DNA from: Hymenobacter convexus
GTDB lineage: Bacteria; Bacteroidota; Bacteroidia; Cytophagales; Hymenobacteraceae
Reading direction: 5' to 3'
Assembly: GCF_030580955.1 (NCBI RefSeq)
Contig: NZ_JAUQON010000004.1
Coordinates: 310,001 to 374,000 of the forward strand
DNA: 64,000 nucleotides
Shown here: one piece after another, positions 18,297 to 26,893 of the stretch
Numbering within the stretch: the first letter of the stretch is position 1
How the letters are laid out: each line of letters opens with the position of its first letter
Notes under the pieces: generated by a model
Seen by the model: only the letters and a program-made list of their open reading frames with translations
Database searches by the model: none
What the model was told of the DNA's origin: nothing
Position numbers and translations under genes: made by a program

Positions 18297-19115
18297 TCAG
18301 TCCTGCCCCTCCTGCCGCAGGGTCACGCCGCCGTTGGTGGTGACGGCGCGCACCGGTGCGCCGCCTTTGCCCAGCGTGAGGGCCATCTCGCGCCGCAAAA
18401 AGCCCGTTCGGGTGACCGGCATGTTGGCGCGAATGTTCCCCATGTTGGTGCTGGTGAAGAGCTGGGCCGAATAGTCTTTGGGCAGCTTCCAGGAAATGCC
18501 GCCGTTGGTGGTTTCCACGTCCAGGCCTTTGCCTTCCCACTTGGTGCCGGTGAGGGCGATGCTGAGGCCGCCGTTCACGGTCTGGCCCGTCACCTGGCCG
18601 CCCAGGTTCCGGAGCGACACGCCGCCGTTGGTAGCGTGGAATTTCACGTCGCCCAGCAGGTTATCCAGGCTGATGCCGCCGTTCATCGTGTTCAGGGCCA
18701 GGGCCGTCTGGCGCGGCACAAACACCTCGTAGCTCACGGCGTACTGCTCGTTCTTTTCCGACGATGTGGCCCGCAGCTCGTTGTTGCCGGTGGCAATGCT
18801 CACGCTTTTAACGCGGGCCTGGGCTTCGGCTTCGGTGCCGGCCCAGCTCGTCACTTTGGCCCGAATGCGCACGTTGGGCCCGTTCCAGCCGTGCACCGTG
18901 ATGCCGCCGTTGGCGCCGCCTTCGATACGCAGGGGCTGGCCGGCGGGCGCGGCCATCGCCAAGTCGCGGGTTTCGCAGAACTGCTGGTTTTCGCCGCTGT
19001 TGCGCCTCCCGTTGCCGTCCTGGCAGGTGCTGGTGAACGGCGGTTCGGCAGCGGTTTGGGCGGCGGCCGCGAGGGCCAGGCAGCTGAGGGTGAGCGCAGA
19101 AAGAAGGGTTTTCAT
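18297..19115 (-). CDS. DUF4097-family exported beta-strand repeat protein
   Basis: ATG 19115 starts a signal peptide (MKTLLSALTLSCLALAAAAQ). The mature protein carries repeated NGG-turn beta strands (GGANGGITVHGW, TMNGGISLDNLLG, ATNGGVSLRNLGG, TVNGGLSI, TTNGGISWKLP), the hallmark of the DUF4097 adhesin-like/head-domain family. In other bacteria these sit beside anti-sigma or PspC-type regulators; here it is alone. It is predicted to be a periplasmic beta-helix or solenoid of unknown role. Its promoter region overlaps a 286-base, partly AT-rich gap (19116-19401) shared with the divergent DUF2975 gene. Confidence 0.82.
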   Translation of the reverse strand: MKTLLSALTLSCLALAAAAQTAAEPPFTSTCQDGNGRRNSGENQQFCETRDLAMAAPAGQPLRIEGGANGGITVHGWNGPNVRIRAKVTSWAGTEAEAQARVKSVSIATGNNELRATSSEKNEQYAVSYEVFVPRQTALALNTMNGGISLDNLLGDVKFHATNGGVSLRNLGGQVTGQTVNGGLSIALTGTKWEGKGLDVETTNGGISWKLPKDYSAQLFTSTNMGNIRANMPVTRTGFLRREMALTLGKGGAPVRAVTTNGGVTLRQEGQD

Positions 19116-19401
19116 GAGGGGTTGGGAAATAAAGTTGGGGAGATAAGTGAACAGGGGCCCGGGTGCCGCCTGCGCCGGCCTGGCGGTGGTGGCAAAGGGA
19201 GTACCGGGGGCTTGCCGATTCGTTACACGGCCCCGTTTTTTTTCTGCGTCAGAGCGCGTCATCCTCAATCAGCTTGTTAGTCCTTAGAAAATTAATTAAA
19301 CCGATTAGCAAAAAATATTTTCCTTAAAACAGATATTATTTATTGTTTTTCAATAAACACCTCCTTCATTTGCCCCAGTTAATCACCAAACCCACTCGCT
19401 C

Positions 19402-20061
19402 ATGAACCGCTTCACCACTGGCATCATCACCGGCTTGCGCTACCTCTTTCTGGTGGCGAGCGTGGCCGGCGCCTTGGCCCTGACCTTTTATCTCTGCCGG
19501 GCTTTTTTCGTGCCCGAGCAGCCCGCCGATGTCATCACGCTCAACGTGCGCCAGCGCCCGGCCCCGGACTGGGAAGCCGAGCAGGCCCGTGTCCAACAGG
19601 CGCGGCAGCAGCTCGCCGGCCGCGACTCGGCCCTGCTGCTGCCGCGCAGCCGCTCCTATGTGCTGGTGCAACACGAGGCCAGCGCCGGTCGCCGGCTGCT
19701 GCTGCGCCTTGTCAACGCCGAGCCGCAGTCGGTGCCGCGGGTGGTGGCGGCCCTGCTGTTCTGCTGGCTCGTGTATCGGATTCTGCGCGACCTGCGGCCC
19801 AGCCAGCCCTTTGCGCCGGCCAACGTGCGGCGCTTGCGCTGGTTGGGCGTCCTGCTCATCGGCTGCGATGTGTATTACTGGCTGGCCGGCTGGTGGCTGA
19901 AGCACTACCTGACCGCCAGCGGGAACCCCGACCTCAGCCCGGTGATGGATTTCGGCTCCTCGCTGGTGGCCAACTGGCTGATTGGCTTACTACTGCTCCT
20001 CATCGCCACTGGCTACCAGCGCGGGGTGGAGCTGGCCGAAGATGCGGAGTTCACCGTCTGA
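19402..20061 (+). CDS. DUF2975 integral membrane protein
   Basis: The 219-residue protein has four predicted membrane helices (about 9-30, 112-128, 150-168, 185-205), with an extracytoplasmic loop of about 75 residues after the first. The order of helices and its pairing with a small XRE-type regulator 25 bp downstream are diagnostic of the DUF2975/YoaS-like family. Function is unknown. The upstream gap is rich in A and T (19280-19360) and is the likely promoter area. Confidence 0.8.
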   Translation: MNRFTTGIITGLRYLFLVASVAGALALTFYLCRAFFVPEQPADVITLNVRQRPAPDWEAEQARVQQARQQLAGRDSALLLPRSRSYVLVQHEASAGRRLLLRLVNAEPQSVPRVVAALLFCWLVYRILRDLRPSQPFAPANVRRLRWLGVLLIGCDVYYWLAGWWLKHYLTASGNPDLSPVMDFGSSLVANWLIGLLLLLIATGYQRGVELAEDAEFTV

Positions 20062-20086
20062 ATTTCCATTTTACCGCTCCATTCCC

Positions 20087-20320
20087 ATGCCCATTATTGT
20101 TCGCCTCGATGTGATGCTGGCCCGCCGCAAGATGTCGCTCAGCGCCCTGGCCGCCGCCGTCGATATCACGCTGGCCAACCTGTCCATTCTCAAAAGCGAC
20201 AAGGCCAAGGCCGTGCGCTTTTCCACCCTCGAAGCCATTTGCAAGGCCCTGGATTGCCAGCCCGGCGACCTGCTCGAATACGTGCCCGGCGACGGTCCCA
20301 TTTCGCACGACGACGGGTAA
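20087..20320 (+). CDS. Small XRE/Cro-C1 family transcriptional regulator (YozG-like)
   Basis: This 77-residue protein is almost entirely a helix-turn-helix domain: MLARRKMSLSALAAAVDIT (helices 1-2), LANLSILKSDKAKAVRFSTLEAICKAL (recognition helix onward), then CQPGDLLEYVP. It probably controls its own operon with the DUF2975 gene, as in homologous pairs. The ATG at 20087 lies 25 bases after the upstream stop. Confidence 0.9.
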   Translation: MPIIVRLDVMLARRKMSLSALAAAVDITLANLSILKSDKAKAVRFSTLEAICKALDCQPGDLLEYVPGDGPISHDDG

Positions 20321-20322
20321 AA

Positions 20323-20434
20323 AACGTCATGCCGAGCATATCCGAGGCATCTCGCGTGCCGCCACTAATCCCTTTTCGCTAGCTGAATTATTACTCTCAG
20401 CAGTATGCTTCGACTGCGCGGTAACAGAATGAAG
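20323..20434. repeat. Decayed GTCATGC-type palindromic element
   Basis: The left arm AACGTCATGCCGAGCATATC...GGCATCTCGCG is recognisable (20323-20360). The right side keeps only a poor match (TGCTTCGACTGCGCGGTAAC, 20407-20426). It looks like an old copy in the gap between the XRE gene and the serine hydrolase gene. Confidence 0.55.
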
Positions 20435-20477
20435 CATTACGGCCCAACCAAGCAATTCACCAACCTCCTCCATTCCC

Positions 20478-21854
20478 ATGAAAACCCCTTTTTTCTGCTC
20501 GCTCCTCGCCGCCTCCCTCCTGCTTCACCCTTGCGCTCAGGCCCAAAGCCTGCCCAAACAGCTCGACGCGCTGGCCGCTTCCTACGCCAACGCCGGCCAG
20601 CTCAACGGCACGGTGCTGGTGGCGGAGCACGGCAAAATTGTCTTCACCAAAGGCTACGGCCTGGCCAACCGCGAGTGGAACCAGCCCAACGCGGCCGATA
20701 CCAAGTTCCGGCTGGGCTCGCTCACCAAGCAGTTCACGGCCCTGCTGGTGATGCAGCTGGTGGAGCGGGGTAAGCTGAAGCTCGACGGCCGCATCACCGA
20801 CTACCTGCCGGATTATCCCAAGGCCAGCGGCGATAAAATCACCCTTCACCACCTGCTCACGCACACCTCGGGCATTCCGAGCTATACGGGCCAGCCCAAC
20901 TTCGAAGCCGTCAGTATCCAGCCCACTACGCCCACCGCTTTCCTGCGCACGTTTGCCGAACTGCCGCTGGAATTTGAGCCGGGCTCGTCGTTCCACTACA
21001 GCAATTCGGGGTACTTCCTGCTGGGCGCCATCATTGAAAAGGTAACGGGCAAAACCTACGCCCAGGTGCTCACCGAGAACATTCTGCAGCCCCTGCGCAT
21101 GCAGGACACCGGTTACGACCTGGCCGAAACCATTCTGCCCAAACGCGCGGCCGGCTACGATAAAACCCCTGCCGGCACCGTCTACAACACGTCGTATATC
21201 GACATGACGGTTCCCTACGCCGCCGGCTCGCTGTACTCCACCGTCAACGACCTGTATAAATGGGACCAGGGCCTCTACACCACGCAGCTGCTGACCGAAG
21301 CCAGCAAAGCCGTGCTTTTCAAGCCCTTCAAAAATAATTACGCCTACGCCTGGGTCGCTTCGAAAGCCGTGATGGCCAAAGACACCGTGGCCCTGCTCGG
21401 CCACAGCGGGCACGTCAACGGCTTCGGTACCTACCTGCTGCGGGCCCCACGGGACCGGCAATTGGTGGTGGTGCTCGACAACGAAGGCGGCCCCCACGTA
21501 CAGGAAGTGAGCCTGGACCTGCTGCGCGTGCTCTACCACCGCCCCACCACCGGCCCCAAGCCCGCCCCCGCCCCTGCCAAAACCATTGCGGTGGATGCGC
21601 CTACCCTGGCCGCTTACGTGGGCAAGTACCAGCTCTCGCCCACGTTCTTCATCACGGTGAAAGCCGAAGGCAGCCAGCTCTCGGCCCAGGCCACCGGGCA
21701 GCAGCCGTTTGGGCTGGCGGCCACGGCCCCGGGCCGGTTTGCGGTACAGGGCGTGCCGGCCGAAGTTGAGTTCGTAAAAAATGCCAGCGGGGCGGTCGAG
21801 AAGCTGATTCTGCATCAGGGCGGCAATGCCTCGCCGGGCACAAAAGTCGAATAA
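20478..21854 (+). CDS. Exported serine hydrolase of the class C beta-lactamase/PBP fold
   Basis: A signal peptide (1-22) is followed by a beta-lactamase-like domain with the nucleophile motif S81-L-T-K84, the Tyr motif Y174-S-N176 and a GHSGHVNGFGTY segment in place of KTG. A C-terminal beta-barrel-like region (about 360-458, YVGKYQLSPTFFITVKAEGSQL) is the DUF3471/lipocalin-like add-on seen in many Bacteroidota members. Activity could be esterase, D-aminopeptidase or peptidoglycan carboxypeptidase; beta-lactam cleavage is not implied. The gene after it lies 62 bp downstream. Confidence 0.88.
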   Translation: MKTPFFCSLLAASLLLHPCAQAQSLPKQLDALAASYANAGQLNGTVLVAEHGKIVFTKGYGLANREWNQPNAADTKFRLGSLTKQFTALLVMQLVERGKLKLDGRITDYLPDYPKASGDKITLHHLLTHTSGIPSYTGQPNFEAVSIQPTTPTAFLRTFAELPLEFEPGSSFHYSNSGYFLLGAIIEKVTGKTYAQVLTENILQPLRMQDTGYDLAETILPKRAAGYDKTPAGTVYNTSYIDMTVPYAAGSLYSTVNDLYKWDQGLYTTQLLTEASKAVLFKPFKNNYAYAWVASKAVMAKDTVALLGHSGHVNGFGTYLLRAPRDRQLVVVLDNEGGPHVQEVSLDLLRVLYHRPTTGPKPAPAPAKTIAVDAPTLAAYVGKYQLSPTFFITVKAEGSQLSAQATGQQPFGLAATAPGRFAVQGVPAEVEFVKNASGAVEKLILHQGGNASPGTKVE

Positions 21855-21915
21855 GGCGCACCCCGGAGCGGGACAATTGCGTAAAGCCGGACTCCACCAT
21901 CCTTCTTTCAAGCCC

Positions 21916-22935
21916 ATGGATACTTTAGCCGCCGGCGTCACCCAGCTGCGCATTCAGCGCTTTGTCAACGTGTATTTTGTTGAAACCGGCACCCCCGGCG
22001 AGTGGGTGCTCATTGACACCGGCCTGCCCGGCAGCGCCAAAACCATCATTGCCGCCGCCGATAAGCTCTTTTATCCCGGCACACACCCCGAGGCCATTAT
22101 TCTCACCCACGGCCACCTCGACCACCTGGGCTCGGCCCGGGAGCTGGCCGACCACTGGAACGTGCCCGTGGTGGTGCACCCCCTGGAGCTGCCCTACGTG
22201 ACCGGCAAGGCCCTCTACCCGCCCCGCGACCCCACCGTGGGCGGCTCGCTGGCTTTCATGAGCCGCTTTTTCCCCACGCAACTGCCCAACCTCGAAGACC
22301 GGGTGCAGGCCCTCGATGCCGACGACCCAAGCACGCCGTATCTCATGAATTTCCGGTGGCTGCACGTGCCGGGCCACGCGCCGGGCCAACTGGCTTTCTT
22401 CCGCGAGGCCGATGGCGTGCTGATTGGGGCCGATGCCTTTGCCACCACCCACCACGACTCGGTGCCCGCCGTGCTGCTGGGCATTCCCAAAATCAGCCGG
22501 GCCGGCACGCCGTTTAACTACGACTGGCAGGCCGCCCGCCAATCGGTGCAAACCCTGGCCGCTTTGGAGCCCAAAGCCATTGGCTGCGGCCACGGCCCGG
22601 TCATCACGGGCCCCGAAGCTGCCGCCGGCCTGCGCGCGCTGGCCGATAACTATCCGGTGCCCAGCCACGGCCGCTACGTGAACGAGCCTGCCCGCACCGA
22701 CGCCAGCGGCGTGGAGCACCTACCGCCCGCTCCCAAAGACAAGCTGCCGATGCAGGCAGCCATTGTGGGCGCCAGCCTGTTGGCGGCGGGCGCGGCGTGG
22801 CTGCTCACCGGCGGCCGGCGCAAAACAAGAAAAGAGTCCAAGGCTTACAAAAGGGCCTACAAGGCTTCGCAGAAAACCCGCAAATACCAGTCGCCGCCGC
22901 CCCCGCCTCTGTACCGGGGCGGCGTCGGGAGCTAA
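21916..22935 (+). CDS. MBL-fold metallo-hydrolase with C-terminal membrane anchor
   Basis: ATG 21916 (MDTLAAGVTQLRIQRFVNVY) was chosen since the 30 codons upstream lie in the 3' end of the previous gene and its spacer. The zinc motif is H65-G-H67-L-D69-H70, with further ligands in HVPGHAPGQL and GCGHGP. At the C-terminus one helix (AAIVGASLLAAGAAWLL) is followed by a Lys/Arg/Tyr-rich tail, so the enzyme domain is probably cytoplasmic and tethered or the tail binds the membrane. The substrate is unknown; glyoxalase II-like or lactonase roles are typical. Confidence 0.87.
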   Translation: MDTLAAGVTQLRIQRFVNVYFVETGTPGEWVLIDTGLPGSAKTIIAAADKLFYPGTHPEAIILTHGHLDHLGSARELADHWNVPVVVHPLELPYVTGKALYPPRDPTVGGSLAFMSRFFPTQLPNLEDRVQALDADDPSTPYLMNFRWLHVPGHAPGQLAFFREADGVLIGADAFATTHHDSVPAVLLGIPKISRAGTPFNYDWQAARQSVQTLAALEPKAIGCGHGPVITGPEAAAGLRALADNYPVPSHGRYVNEPARTDASGVEHLPPAPKDKLPMQAAIVGASLLAAGAAWLLTGGRRKTRKESKAYKRAYKASQKTRKYQSPPPPPLYRGGVGS

Positions 22936-23023
22936 GGCGCCTGCGCGGGGTTTCGGGATGAGCCAACTGCTCCTTGGCGGCGTAGTGGCAACCAGCTCTG
23001 CGTGGACCGCTCAAAAAAATAAC

Positions 23024-23081
23024 GGCCGCGTGGACGGTGACTATTGCCTGATTGGCGGAGTCACCGCCCACGCGGCTTTTT
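23024..23081. terminator. Bidirectional terminator hairpin
   Basis: Arms at 23024-23040 and 23061-23077 (GGCCGCGTGGACGGTGA and its inverted copy, one mismatch) are flanked by A7 on the left and T5 on the right. Runs on both sides fit termination of both convergent genes, ending at 22935 and 23152. Confidence 0.78.
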
Positions 23082-23151
23082 GAGGCTTAAAAAATAATAA
23101 GGGTGGCTACCAACCGTTCGTCGATATGTGATGGTGCGGCACCCGGGGCTG

Positions 23152-23994
23152 TCAGTAATTTTTCCACGCCTCGTAGACCTCGTCGTCCTCGTCTGATTTT
23201 CGACTGGTGGTGACGTTCGTTCTGGCCTTGATAATGCCCCGGGCCTGCAGAAAATAAGCCAGGTACATGACGGGCGCCAGGAACACCCAGGTGGCCACGT
23301 GCTGGCTGGGGTCAAGGAGCACCATACCGGCCAACAGCAGCCAAACGATGGCCAGTCCGGCCAGCACCTTTCCCAGCCTGGTGCGGGCCAGCGTGCGGGG
23401 CGGCTCGGCCACCAAGCCGCTGGCCATGCCACTGGCCGCGGGGCTGGAGCTGTGCACCGCGGCAACGGGGGCGCCAGCAAAGACCGGCCGGGCTTCTTCG
23501 AGGCGGGCCGCCAGCGCTTCGGTCCAGTCGTCCAGGGCCAGCAGGCCCGCGCCGGGGGTACGCAGGCGTTTGCCGAACTTGAGCCGTCCGCCGCCGTGGA
23601 GCTGCAGCTCCAGAATCTGGTAGGCCGACTCCAGCGGCCGAAGGTAGTTGGCAATGCGTGGCAGCGGCACTTCTTCGGCCGGCTGGCCGGGCGCCACGGG
23701 CTGCACGTGCAGGCTGCGCGGGCCCAGTTCCAACCGCACGGCCCGGTAGCCCCGCTGCCAGGCCACGTAGCCCACCGCCAGCAGGGCAGCGGCCAGCCCC
23801 AGCACGGGCAGGCGGGGCTGCGTGAGCAGGTTTACCAGGGCGGTGACGAAGCCGCCCACCGAGGCCAAAACCATCAGCCAGACGTAGCCCACGCGCACGG
23901 CGAAGGCTTCGCACGCGGGTCCGGCGGCCTCGGGGGTCGAACTGGGGGCGGCGTTATTGGCCGCGGGCTGTTCCATATGGCTGACAGGGTTCAT
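23152..23994 (-). CDS. Hypothetical membrane protein
   Basis: The 280-residue protein has two paired membrane helices near the N-terminus (about 33-55 and 63-80) and another pair at about 208-250. The loop between them contains a beta-rich stretch (YRAVRLELGPRSLHV...LQLHGGGRLKFGKRL) that looks like the PH-like domain of bacterial membrane proteins (YcxB/DUF-type). A charged C-terminal tail (SRKSDEDDEVYEAWKNY) follows. I do not recognise a specific family. It lies at the downstream end of a minus-strand run of small exported proteins. Confidence 0.65.
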   Translation of the reverse strand: MNPVSHMEQPAANNAAPSSTPEAAGPACEAFAVRVGYVWLMVLASVGGFVTALVNLLTQPRLPVLGLAAALLAVGYVAWQRGYRAVRLELGPRSLHVQPVAPGQPAEEVPLPRIANYLRPLESAYQILELQLHGGGRLKFGKRLRTPGAGLLALDDWTEALAARLEEARPVFAGAPVAAVHSSSPAASGMASGLVAEPPRTLARTRLGKVLAGLAIVWLLLAGMVLLDPSQHVATWVFLAPVMYLAYFLQARGIIKARTNVTTSRKSDEDDEVYEAWKNY

Positions 23995-24068
23995 GGGGAG
24001 GGAGAAATGAATTGGTGAAATGAAAAAGCAAGCGCCGCTGGTTGTGCGGGATTTCCAGCACCGGTTGC

Positions 24069-24302
24069 CTACCTGGCCAGCGGCGCCGGAGCCTGAGCGG
24101 AGTCGGGTACCGGGCGGCTGGCGGCGGCGCGGGCGGCATCCATTTTTTCATCTTTGGGCTTGGTGGCCCAGTGCAGGTTCATCATCAGAAAAAGCAGCAG
24201 CCCCAGGCCGACCACGCCGATGAGCAGCAGCATGCCCACCAGCCTGAGTACCTGAATAGCCCCGTGCAATGGCACCTTGGGAGGGGATGGCGAAGCACTC
24301 AT
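24069..24302 (-). CDS. Small single-helix membrane protein
   Basis: This 77-residue protein has one strong membrane helix (about 22-42, LVGMLLLIGVVGLGLLLFLM) followed by HWATKPKDEKMDAARAAA and a Pro/Ala tail. Its layout matches the small protein at 26626: a leader of about 20 residues, one helix, a short NxxW/KxxxM-like juxtamembrane segment and a Pro/Ala-rich end. The function is not known. It is 38 bp downstream of the exported protein gene at 24341. Confidence 0.6.
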   Translation of the reverse strand: MSASPSPPKVPLHGAIQVLRLVGMLLLIGVVGLGLLLFLMMNLHWATKPKDEKMDAARAAASRPVPDSAQAPAPLAR

Positions 24303-24340
24303 CGGAGGGCTTGGTTAAGTTGACAATGGCCCATGGGCTC

Positions 24341-24892
24341 TTAGTCCCCCAGCTTCACCGTGCCGTCGTCGTTGAAGGTGCGCTTCACGTCTTCGGAACC
24401 CTTCACCACCAAGCCAAACACCTCCCGGCCGCCGTCGGCTTCCTGGTTCAGCACCATGCTCAGGGCCTGGGCGGGCTCGCTGTAGTTGAAGGTCCCGCCA
24501 TAGGTCACCGGCTTGCCGTGCGAATCGGTGTAAGTGAACTGGATGTTCTTGCCGTTGAGGGTGTAGCGGCCCGTTTCATCGAAGTGGCTGCGGCCGTAGG
24601 GGCCCGGAATTGTCAGTTTCTTTTCGTAGCTGCCCGTTGGCCCCAGCGTGAGCGTGCCGCCCACGCCGCGCGTGTTGGTGGGCTTGGGGCTGTACTTCGG
24701 GGCGTAAACCAGGTACACCGTGTAGCTATACGCGGTGAAGAACTTGGTGGGCAACCCGTTGGCAGCAGCCACCGGCACCGCGGTGGCTGCCCGGGCGGGG
24801 CTAGCCGGCGCGGCCTTTTTCGGGGTTTTCAATTGGCCAAAAGCAGTGCCGGCCGACGCCAGAAATAACATTACGCAGCAAACTTTATGCAT
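24341..24892 (-). CDS. Exported lipocalin-like protein (paralog of the 31319 product)
   Basis: A signal peptide (cut after AFG, about residue 19) and an Ala/Pro/Lys-rich linker precede a beta-rich domain (50-183). This contains TAYSYTVYLVYAP, GVGGTLTLGPTGSYEKKL and TGRYTLNGKNIQFTYTD. The same elements in the same order occur in the protein at 31319 (TYTYTGYTVYDTA, GVGGTLTLRPNGTYEKRM, TGTYKLAGDSIRFAFTD), so the two are clear paralogs 6.4 kb apart. The pattern fits a lipocalin-like barrel. The ligand and role are unknown. Confidence 0.72.
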   Translation of the reverse strand: MHKVCCVMLFLASAGTAFGQLKTPKKAAPASPARAATAVPVAAANGLPTKFFTAYSYTVYLVYAPKYSPKPTNTRGVGGTLTLGPTGSYEKKLTIPGPYGRSHFDETGRYTLNGKNIQFTYTDSHGKPVTYGGTFNYSEPAQALSMVLNQEADGGREVFGLVVKGSEDVKRTFNDDGTVKLGD

Positions 24893-24961
24893 AAGTTATG
24901 AATGTAGAAATGTGATGAAAAAATGGTCCAAGCGTGCCCATTCAAGTCCGGGGCGCTGGAT

Positions 24962-25477
24962 TTACTGCGGTGGGGCGACGTTATTCTGAATGGCCATGGC
25001 GGGCGCCGAGGTATCAATCATCTTGCACACCCAGTCGCCAAACGTCGTGCGGTAACACAGGCCGCTGGCGTGAGGATAGACGTAAATGTTGGCGTTCTTC
25101 CCGGCGTTAGGAAAGACGGTCGACAGCTTTGAAATCTGGTATTGGGTGTAGCTACCCCGCACCGGATAAACCAGGGAAGACACGTCGGCATCGGGCAACA
25201 TATCCGTATTCGGCAGAAAGGGGCGCCCCTTGCCTACCTGGATGGTCACCTTATCCACCAGATACAGGTCGTCGCCGTAGAGACGCTCGGTACCGCAGAT
25301 AAAATACTGCATGGCCTGGCTAGCCACAATAGGCCCCTTGGCGGGCGCTTTGGTGTTGGCGCACGTGCGCGGGGCGCGGCTGCCGTAGAGGGCCCGGTAA
25401 TTCTGGGCCGAGGCGTCCGTTGCCCACACAAGAAATAAGGCGCAAATGAAGGCCGCCGGCACTTTTCGAATAAACAT
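24962..25477 (-). CDS. Exported hypothetical protein with conserved cysteines
   Basis: This 171-residue protein has a signal peptide (MFIRKVPAAFICALFLVWATDASA). The mature part has four cysteines in two well-spaced pairs (RTCANT, YFICGTE, GLCYRTT, DWVCKMI), which suggest disulfides. In between are beta-strand segments, and the TERLYGDDLYLVDKVTIQVGKGRPFLP region is distinctive. No family recognised. It sits within a five-gene run of exported proteins on the same strand. Confidence 0.62.
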   Translation of the reverse strand: MFIRKVPAAFICALFLVWATDASAQNYRALYGSRAPRTCANTKAPAKGPIVASQAMQYFICGTERLYGDDLYLVDKVTIQVGKGRPFLPNTDMLPDADVSSLVYPVRGSYTQYQISKLSTVFPNAGKNANIYVYPHASGLCYRTTFGDWVCKMIDTSAPAMAIQNNVAPPQ

Positions 25478-25535
25478 GAAACGCTGGTTTTAAATGTTTT
25501 ACTGTTGAAATCAATTTGAGCAGGCTGCCGCAGCT

Positions 25536-26549
25536 CTACTGCCGCGAGTAGGCAAGGCCGTTGAACTGAAAAAGCGTCACTTTGCCCTTGCCGTCGCCCA
25601 CGGGGTAGGCCACATCGCGCACGGTGTGGCCCTGCGCGTCGGTCAGCGTCAGCAGCCAGCCGTCGAGACGCCAGCGGCCGGCGTTGGCCGAGGAGCCGCC
25701 GGTTTCGGCCACGCTGCGCTCGGTAACGGATGTGACGGTGGCCACCCCGCCGCTGCGGTAAGTACCATCGGCATTGAAGGTGAGCGACTTCGACACCGTG
25801 GCCTGCCCCATAGCCGAGGCGTAAGTGGAAGTGCCGCCCTCGAACGAGCCTACCAACTGCGAAGCACTCCGAAACGGCCCAACGGCCGAAAAGATGGCGC
25901 CCCCGCTCCAACTGAAGCCGCCGCCCAGCATGTTCATATCGTCGACTTCCGGTTTGGGGTAGCCGGTCCAGGCAATGCTCAACGTTTTGCCCGCCACCGA
26001 ATAGCGGCCCTTCGACTTGGCGGGCGTGGCGGCCAGCTCGGCGGCACTCAGGCCCAGCGGGTTTTCGTAGGCCACGCCTTCGGGGCTGAAGTAGTACGAC
26101 ATGGTGCGGAAATTGCCCAGCACCGATTTAGTCACGAAAAACAGGCCCACCGGCTTGTTGCCCACCATGTGGCCGGCCACCGGCATGGGGCCCACGGCCG
26201 GCGGCGCCACTGCGGCCGGCCGGGCCACTGCTGCTTGGCGGGCTGGGGCTGCCGGGCGTGCCGCCGGAGCCACGCCGCCGCTTTCGGCGACTTTCTTGCC
26301 GGCCAGGGCAGCCGTCATGCCGTCGGAGTCGTCCACCGAGGTATAGGCCAGGTAGGCTTGTTGGTAAGTGGCCGCCGCACCGGCGCGGTCGCCGGCCGCC
26401 TGCTGCTGCCGGGCTTTTTGCATGAGTACTCCCCCGGCGGGGCCACTATAGGCCAGCTGGGCCATTGCCTGCGGCGCGGCCAGCAACAAGGCCCCGAGCA
26501 GCAGAGGCAAATGGAATTTCGGGAAAATGACACGCATAAGAAAAGGCAT
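25536..26549 (-). CDS. Exported TPR-plus-beta-domain protein, paralog 1
   Basis: After a signal peptide (cut after AMA) the protein has one TPR-like helical pair (about 48-82: AGDRAGAAATYQQAYLAYTSVDDSDGM). A long Ala/Pro linker follows, then two beta-rich halves: GLFFVTKSVLGNF...GRYSVAGKTLSIAWTGY and LVGSFEGGTSTY...LTFNADGTYRSGG...GRWRLDGWLLTLTDAQGH. It is similar along its whole length to the product of 26894-27904. The second half also resembles the lipocalin-like proteins at 24341 and 31319 in the GxY...G...TDxxG pattern. The function is unknown; a secreted or periplasmic binding role is plausible. Confidence 0.75.
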   Translation of the reverse strand: MPFLMRVIFPKFHLPLLLGALLLAAPQAMAQLAYSGPAGGVLMQKARQQQAAGDRAGAAATYQQAYLAYTSVDDSDGMTAALAGKKVAESGGVAPAARPAAPARQAAVARPAAVAPPAVGPMPVAGHMVGNKPVGLFFVTKSVLGNFRTMSYYFSPEGVAYENPLGLSAAELAATPAKSKGRYSVAGKTLSIAWTGYPKPEVDDMNMLGGGFSWSGGAIFSAVGPFRSASQLVGSFEGGTSTYASAMGQATVSKSLTFNADGTYRSGGVATVTSVTERSVAETGGSSANAGRWRLDGWLLTLTDAQGHTVRDVAYPVGDGKGKVTLFQFNGLAYSRQ

Positions 26550-26625
26550 GTTAAAGACTGTGAATAAGTAGTTTGCTGTTCCGGCTACAGGGCATCGCTG
26601 TGGTAAAACGACTTGGCTTCCCTGG

Positions 26626-26865
26626 TCAGCGGGCGGGCGCGGCCAGGGTGTCGGTGATGGGGCGGTCCCGCGCGCGCCCGGGTGCGAGGGGACGCAGGCG
26701 GATGGCCCCCCTTTGTTCCTTAAACCTTGCCTGGTTCATTTCGCCGGTATTGGTCCAGGCCCACCACCAGAACAGGCAGGCCGCCACAAACAGCAGGCAA
26801 CCGCCGATAACCAGCCGGCCGATTATTTTAAAGATGATGGGCAGCCAGGGTGTGGTCGAAGCCAT
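26626..26865 (-). CDS. Small single-helix membrane protein, second copy of the type
   Basis: The ATG at 26865 was preferred over an upstream GTG. The 79-residue protein has one hydrophobic helix (about 10-38, IGRLVIGGCLLFVAACLFWWWAW) followed by TNTGEMNQARF and a basic, Pro-rich tail. It shares layout with the 24069 protein. It lies 28 bp downstream of the stop-to-start junction with paralog 2 and is probably translated from the same mRNA. Confidence 0.58.
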   Translation of the reverse strand: MASTTPWLPIIFKIIGRLVIGGCLLFVAACLFWWWAWTNTGEMNQARFKEQRGAIRLRPLAPGRARDRPITDTLAAPAR

Positions 26866-26893
26866 CGCAAAAGGCACTATCCGGCGAGCGCCC

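Noticed and set aside
20478..21854. Beta-lactamase resistance gene
   Set aside because: The SxxK and YxN motifs are shared by many esterases and peptidases; a C-terminal lipocalin-like part and missing KTG argue against a true beta-lactamase.
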